DNA of 64,000 bases from positions 310,001 to 374,000 of the forward strand of contig JAMXBD010001387.1 in NCBI GenBank assembly GCA_024138025.1. Direction: 5' to 3'. Numbering within the stretch: the stretch's first letter is position 1; every line of letters begins with the position of its first letter. Below the pieces are notes generated by a model. The model saw only the letters and a list, made by a program, of their open reading frames with translations. It was not told the DNA's origin and ran no database searches. Below are positions 58,757 through 64,000 of this stretch, piece by piece. The position numbers and the translations under genes were made by a program. The stretch comes from Combretum micranthum. Taxonomy: Eukaryota > Streptophyta > Magnoliopsida > Myrtales > Combretaceae.

Positions 58757-61700
58757 TGAAAGCCCCGGAAAATTTCATAAAATAATTTCAAGATGAACTT
58801 CGAAAATAAACCCTAAAAAAATCACTCCAAATTAAAACCGAACTTTGAACGAGTCCCGAAATATAAACGAAAGTAAGAATTCATTAGTCTTGACAAAATC
58901 TAAAAATAATATAAGGACTACAAAAGTCCTTAATTCCAAAAACCCTTACGTAAGATAAACTTCTTACCTAATCTATAATTCATAAAAATCGGGATAAAAA
59001 TAAAACACAGTGATAATTTGCTAAAAAGCAAGTTAATCCATAACATGACAATTTAAAGGATCAGGAGATCACCAAAGGCCAATTCCATAACTAGGCTTTG
59101 GCACGATTAAGAAAACTTTATCTGCCAATAATAAAATATAGACTTTGGAAATTCCCCAAACGACCAGACTAATAATCCTAAGAGACGGAAATCACAATAA
59201 AGCCCTAACGATCAAATCAAACTCCAAGAATCAACGAGTTAGAAATTGAAATCTCGTAATCTTAAGAAGGAAGAATTCAAGAAACAAAATAACAAATTAA
59301 TAATCCTTAAGTTGACAATTGTTCATAAAACCTTAAATCGAAGCAAAATAAATTCGAAAACAAAACACTATGAAGATCCTTTTTCAAAGCAAATTATAAA
59401 TCAAGATTTCCCCAAAATCATTCCAAAAATCGATATTGACTCAAACTCAAGAAAATCATATCCGGTAACCATTACCGATATAACTCCGGATATAATAATT
59501 CAATTCAAGATTTCCGAAAGCAGTGAGAGATATTAAATACTTATAAAAATAAAATTTAAAATAAATTTCTCAAACTAATACGTTGTATAAACAGAAAATC
59601 TCAGTTTCCAATTGGCAATACCTAAACCGGAAAGTCATCCGGAAACCCTAACCGGAATACAATAGCTTAAGTCCGGCAATCTAGCGCCCTTAACTCTAGA
59701 GGCCAAGAGGTAGTAAAAAGTAGAATAGCTCGTAGTAATATAAGTTTGTTCAAATATCAGATTGGTAAATTTTTGACCTATCTCGAACCCGTTCGGATAC
59801 AGACTTTGAAAAGCGTGTCCCGGGACTCGAGATATCAAAAATATACCATTAGTACCGTTAGACTCGTAATTCCACGAGATTTCTAAATATATCAGTTATA
59901 TAATTTTTCGGGTTATAAAAGTTACAGTTATAACCTTTTTACCGTATTTTCATTTCTACCGGTAATTGATTTTCTTTTGCACTATTCATTTATTTCATTA
60001 CACAATTTTATTATTTTATAATATACCCGGTTTCCTAGTAATCAAGTAAACTTCGAAAACCAGAAAATGAAACCCTAAACCGGTTTAGTTAAGCTTGTGA
60101 GAAAGCTTAGAAACCCTAATTCCGGCTTTTCCACGGTTTCCAAATAAGAAACTTTTATAAGAAAATTAATTTTGATATAGTTCTTGATTATATTTCAAAC
60201 CAAGAAAAGATCAGATTTTGAGAAAATTCCAACTCCGGGTCATCCCGAGACCCATTATAGAAAAGCGTGCCCCGGAACTAGAATTTCAAAAACTTCTTTA
60301 TGAATACTCATTTGAATCGAAATAAAATAAGGAATTCAAAAATATATTTTTCATAATTTTCCGGCTTATGAAAAATACAGTTATAGCCTTTTTATTCGTA
60401 TTCCATTACTACCGGAAAATCAAATTGTCTTGTCAACTATTCCTCACTATTCATAAAGTACTACCTAGTCTACCTATTAGCCACCCTACAAATCTAACCC
60501 TTACCATCACTCAAATCACTCACTTTTCTCTACACATTTTGTCCCTTAACTTCTCTTACACTCTTAACAATTTCACATCAAAGATAAATCAATCAAAACA
60601 AAGTCAAATCAAACTTTTTCTTCCCCCCTCATGAATAGTGACCGACGTGAATAGTTCACCATCCATGCTCCATTTGAATTTTTTTTTTTTTTTTTTTTTA
60701 CTTCTTTAACCTAAATCTACTTCATATATAAGCTATCTTTCATCTCTCTCTCCTCATTCTTTCACTTTCCAAAGTTTCACAAAGTAAAAAGCTCTCAAAA
60801 ACCCCTCCTCTTTCCCTCTTGGCCGAAACTTTTTGAAGCCACACACACACACACAACTTCCATTCTTCTTTACATCTCCTTTCCACTTCAAGTAAGTAAG
60901 CCTTTTACCCTTTCCATCTTTAGATCTTTGTTATGGCTAAGTAATTCTTGGATATTTCAACCAAGTGTTCCCATGATCTCTTAGTAGGGACAATGAAATA
61001 TCAAAACAAGAATACCGAACCATTACAAAATAGATCTACCCTTTAAAGGAGCTTTCATGACAAAAGCTTTATGTTTATCCATTAAAAAGTATTTTGAACT
61101 AAAGATCTTTTGTAAAAATATAGTTTTTATGTTTTCAAAACCTATTTAAAGCACTTGATATAGTAGATCTATCATTTTACTACTCATAATCATGTAGGCA
61201 TTTAAGATTTCATTTCTATTTTATGTTTATGTGCATTAATAGTCTTTAATGCTTTTGTCTTTGGTAAATCACCTTCCTAGTATGTAGATCTATGGTTAGA
61301 TAAGTTAATAAAGTCAAAAAGGAAAACACTTTTCAAAATATGAACTTGTGTAAATTCGGATGACTTTAGAAACCTAGGTTAAAAACACTTTTATCAACTT
61401 CTAAACATGTATTTTACAAGAGAAATGAAGCCTATGGGTAATAGATAATGTTTGGTAGTATTTTTCATGAGTCTAAATGAGATTTTTCTAAAGAAAATGT
61501 TGGAAACAAGAAATGAAGTCCAATAGAAGTTTTGAACTAAAAAGTCATAGATGAAATTCGTAATAATGGATGTATGGTTAGAAAACACTATTTTTCCAAC
61601 TTCAAAAATAGTATTTTCTTAAATAAATGAGGTCCTTAGGGTATGAGTATAATAAATACTTAAAGTTTTGAGTATAAAATATATTTTTCTCAAAGGAATC

Positions 61701-63485
61701 AACTTGAAAGTGGAATTTTCTAAATTCGGATTTTTGGAAACCCCATAGTAAAAGACCCACTTAAAAGTTTATAAATGAGGATTTTATTTAAGAAATAAAG
61801 GCCTTAGGATATAACTAATATGAGGGTCAAAATTCTTTAAACAAAATGGAGTTTTCCTAAAGAAAAATCCTTAGAAATAGTAGGTGTGACCAAATGTAGC
61901 AAAGTTGATTTTTAGACAAAAGCAAAATATAGTGTCTTAAGACAAAGTTTATTTAAAATTCTTTAAGTCTAAAAATTTATAAGACCTTAGACACTTAAGA
62001 GTTCATATCCTGACATACATGATAGGGAAAATCATTACCATTGCATTTAGTTTCATTTTACACTTAGGAATCTCAAGTGCATTCATGAAAACCGCATTTT
62101 CGGAATTTATGTTACCGCTGTACAGATCTGATCCATCGTTTCCGAGGCTTAGATATTTTCAAAACTTGATTTAAGCTTCGTATTTAGAAAGCTCTTCCGA
62201 AGTAGATAGAAATCGATATAAAATTTGCGAGATTCCGAGTTAAAATGACCAAGTTATGGCCGTTTTAAGTTGGAATTCCCGCTTAGGACGCGAATTACGA
62301 ATTTGATAAGTTCGTATGAAGTTGTTGGATTAGTTTGAGTGGAAATACTGATTAGAGTATTTCTTCCTTTTTAGGTTATCCCGAGTTCGATGATTCCCTA
62401 CCACCGCATTATTATTACTAGAAGACCGGTGATCCAATGGCTGAGTGAGTTTTCTCCTTGTTTTGTTACCTTGATTGTGCTTGTAATTAGTCGCATTTGA
62501 ATTTTAGGAACAAGATAAAAATCGATATGAATGGGGATGGGATATATGATGAGACTGTGATGAATGTATGCCAAGGAATACTAAAGCATATCGAAACCAC
62601 GATTTGATTGGATAACTGCATTGTTCATATTATTTATGTGTATGATATTGCCTGGTCACTTTAAAGAATGTATAAATATTTTGACCTAAGCAAAAATTAA
62701 ATTAGTCATGCATCACATCGGACATATTGCATTTGGTAGCGTGCTACTCCTACGCAGGTCGATTCGGTATGGTCCGTGATTGCCTCGTTTGAATAACGAG
62801 CCCGGTGCCAGAGCTCATTCTAGTGTGCTAAGGCGCATGTGGATGCATCCTTGGATGAGCCTAGCCGAGTCGAGTGCTAAGAGCCAGGGCTTGGGGACTA
62901 GCAGCGGTCGTGTAGACTCAATACCATTAATACCCAAGATACGGAGGGCGTAAATCCGTTCTGTGTGTGGGTTCCGGTTACCCATGCATAATTGCTTGCT
63001 CACGTGTTTGTTCATGCATAGCATATGATTGATTAATAACTTGTTTGTTATGGTACGAAATTAAGGGAATTCTCACTGAGCTAATGTAGCTTATACCCCA
63101 ATAGTTGTTTAAATGAGCAGGTTATTCCAAGAATGCTAAGTGGGGACCGAGTGGTTGAAGTCGAGAATGACTCGAGATTCCGGCAAGATATGAGAATGCT
63201 TGAAGTTTTTGGCTAAGCTTTACGATTTGCCTTGTAATAGTTTTATGTAGTGAAGTCTCGGGATGAATGTAATGGAAGTTTGATGAACTGTATTTTGAAG
63301 TGTAGTGTTTTGTATTTGGAGTATAGTGGATTATATCTCCTTTACATTGTTACTCAATTGTATCAACATAAAACGTATCGTTCCGATGTGTCTCCTCTAT
63401 GTGTTAGACGCCTTGTACATAGTATGGAAGCTTTCGCGTGACTGAGGTGGTCATTCTTAGGCTTTAATATTGTGTACGGCGGACT
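58757..63485 (+). repeat. Right LTR of element J (4.7 kb, 3' end lost)
   Basis: Starts TGAAAGCCCCGG. Two U3-type blocks (59880-59970 and 60345-60450); between them at about 60016 a second LTR-like start, CCGGTTTCCTAGTAATC. Landmarks: TATA near 60725, donor 60892, three AAATTCG units, hairpin 62233-62275, mini-exon 62375-62444, acceptor 63120. It stops at GGCGGACT, about 36 bp before the expected end. Confidence 0.85.
60725..60731 (+). promoter_or_regulatory. TATA box of J right LTR
   Basis: TATATAA followed by TCTCTC runs. The upstream GC box is decayed (ACCGACGTG near 60641). Confidence 0.5.
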
Positions 63486-63515
63486 TAAGGAAAGATAAAA
63501 TTGAAAATGTAATGT
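63486..63515. other. Junction sequence between J and K
   Basis: 30 bp resembling the interior of an LTR of this family (AAGGAAAGATAAAA, compare 53841-53855), so a rearrangement end rather than unique DNA. Confidence 0.4.
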
Positions 63516-64000
63516 TGTAAACCCCGGTAATCCAGTAGTTAAGAAACCCCGAGAGTTAAAAGCGAAACCCTAATCCAGTCCAGTTTAAGTATAGTGAGAG
63601 AAGCTAGGAACCCTTAAATCCGGCTTTTCTTCGGTTTCATAATAAAAGAGTTTTATAAAAGTAAATGAATATGAATTATTGTTCTAAAGGATATTTTAGA
63701 CCTTTGAAAGTTTTAAATTCGAGAATTTTTCAATTCCGGGCCTTCCCGAGCTCAATTACGGAAAAGCGTGCCCCAAGAACACGAACTCAGAAAAATGTTC
63801 CGAGATATTCATTAGAACCGTAATTTTATAAGGATTCCAAAAATATCAATTTTATAATTTTCCGGGCTATAAAAATTACAGTTATAGCCTTTTTCCCATG
63901 TTTTCGTTACAAACCGGTAAAGTAGATGTCTTGTCTACTATTCACAAGTACAACCTACACTACACACTACCCATATCCTATTCTTACATCCTTACAACTA
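63516..64000 (+). repeat. LTR K, 5' part, cut by window end
   Basis: Starts TGTAAACCCCGG and follows LTR A with moderate divergence: GAAAAGCGTGCCCC box (63762-63775), U3 block about 63835-63945. TATA and beyond are outside. The expected duplication would be aatgt (63511-63515), not checkable here. Confidence 0.88.

Overview
This is plant nuclear DNA, AT-rich and built almost entirely of nested Ty3/gypsy (Metaviridae) LTR retrotransposons. The dominant family is a chromovirus of the Tekay/Del type: three-knuckle gag, gag-PR-RT-RH-IN order, an integrase-linked chromodomain with the end motif EEATWE, an initiator-Met-tRNA primer site, and very long LTRs of about 3.4 to 5.1 kb. No host gene, tRNA or rRNA gene was recognised. 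A eudicot is likely, but the sequence alone does not name the species.

Layout. At 1-22943 four insertions are stacked. Element D (minus strand, an older chromovirus fragment, 20840-22940) is interrupted by an LTR C (19772-20839). C is interrupted by element B (minus strand, LTR 16140-19771, PBS, ORF1, gag at 1-1087). B is interrupted inside its ORF1 by complete element A (2337-15890; LTRs, PBS, ORF1, gag, pol; 5-bp duplication tcttc). At 23002-26550 lies solo LTR E (duplication ctaga). At 26993-39940 is solo LTR F (acaac), which contains solo LTR G (31427-39286, gctat), which contains solo LTR H (34597-38130, aatac). At 41008-48193 is solo LTR I (tggat), which contains solo LTR L (43611-47010, agttc) and a 505-bp inverted repeat with tRNA-type pol III boxes. 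Region 48199-51346 has no recognisable gene. At 51347-63485 is element J, gutted of pol, with a chimeric left LTR. It has an unusual capsid-less zinc-knuckle ORF ahead of a normal gag, and a clean polypurine tract. LTR K begins at 63516 and leaves the window.

Working model. Comparing the LTR copies shows a shared skeleton under strong sequence divergence: a U3 block, a GC-rich box, TATA, a donor-like site, a 43-nt imperfect hairpin, an acceptor-like site, a 63-95 nt mini-exon ending in GTGAGT, a second intron ending in GCAG, and a conserved 3' end. I infer that the LTR itself carries two introns. The internal region appears to carry two more: ORF1 to gag, and gag to protease. In addition, A and B share an acidic/basic ORF between PBS and gag that matches no domain I know. 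The multi-intron LTR and this extra ORF are the most interesting content. They rest on manual comparison only and have not been tested with RNA data.
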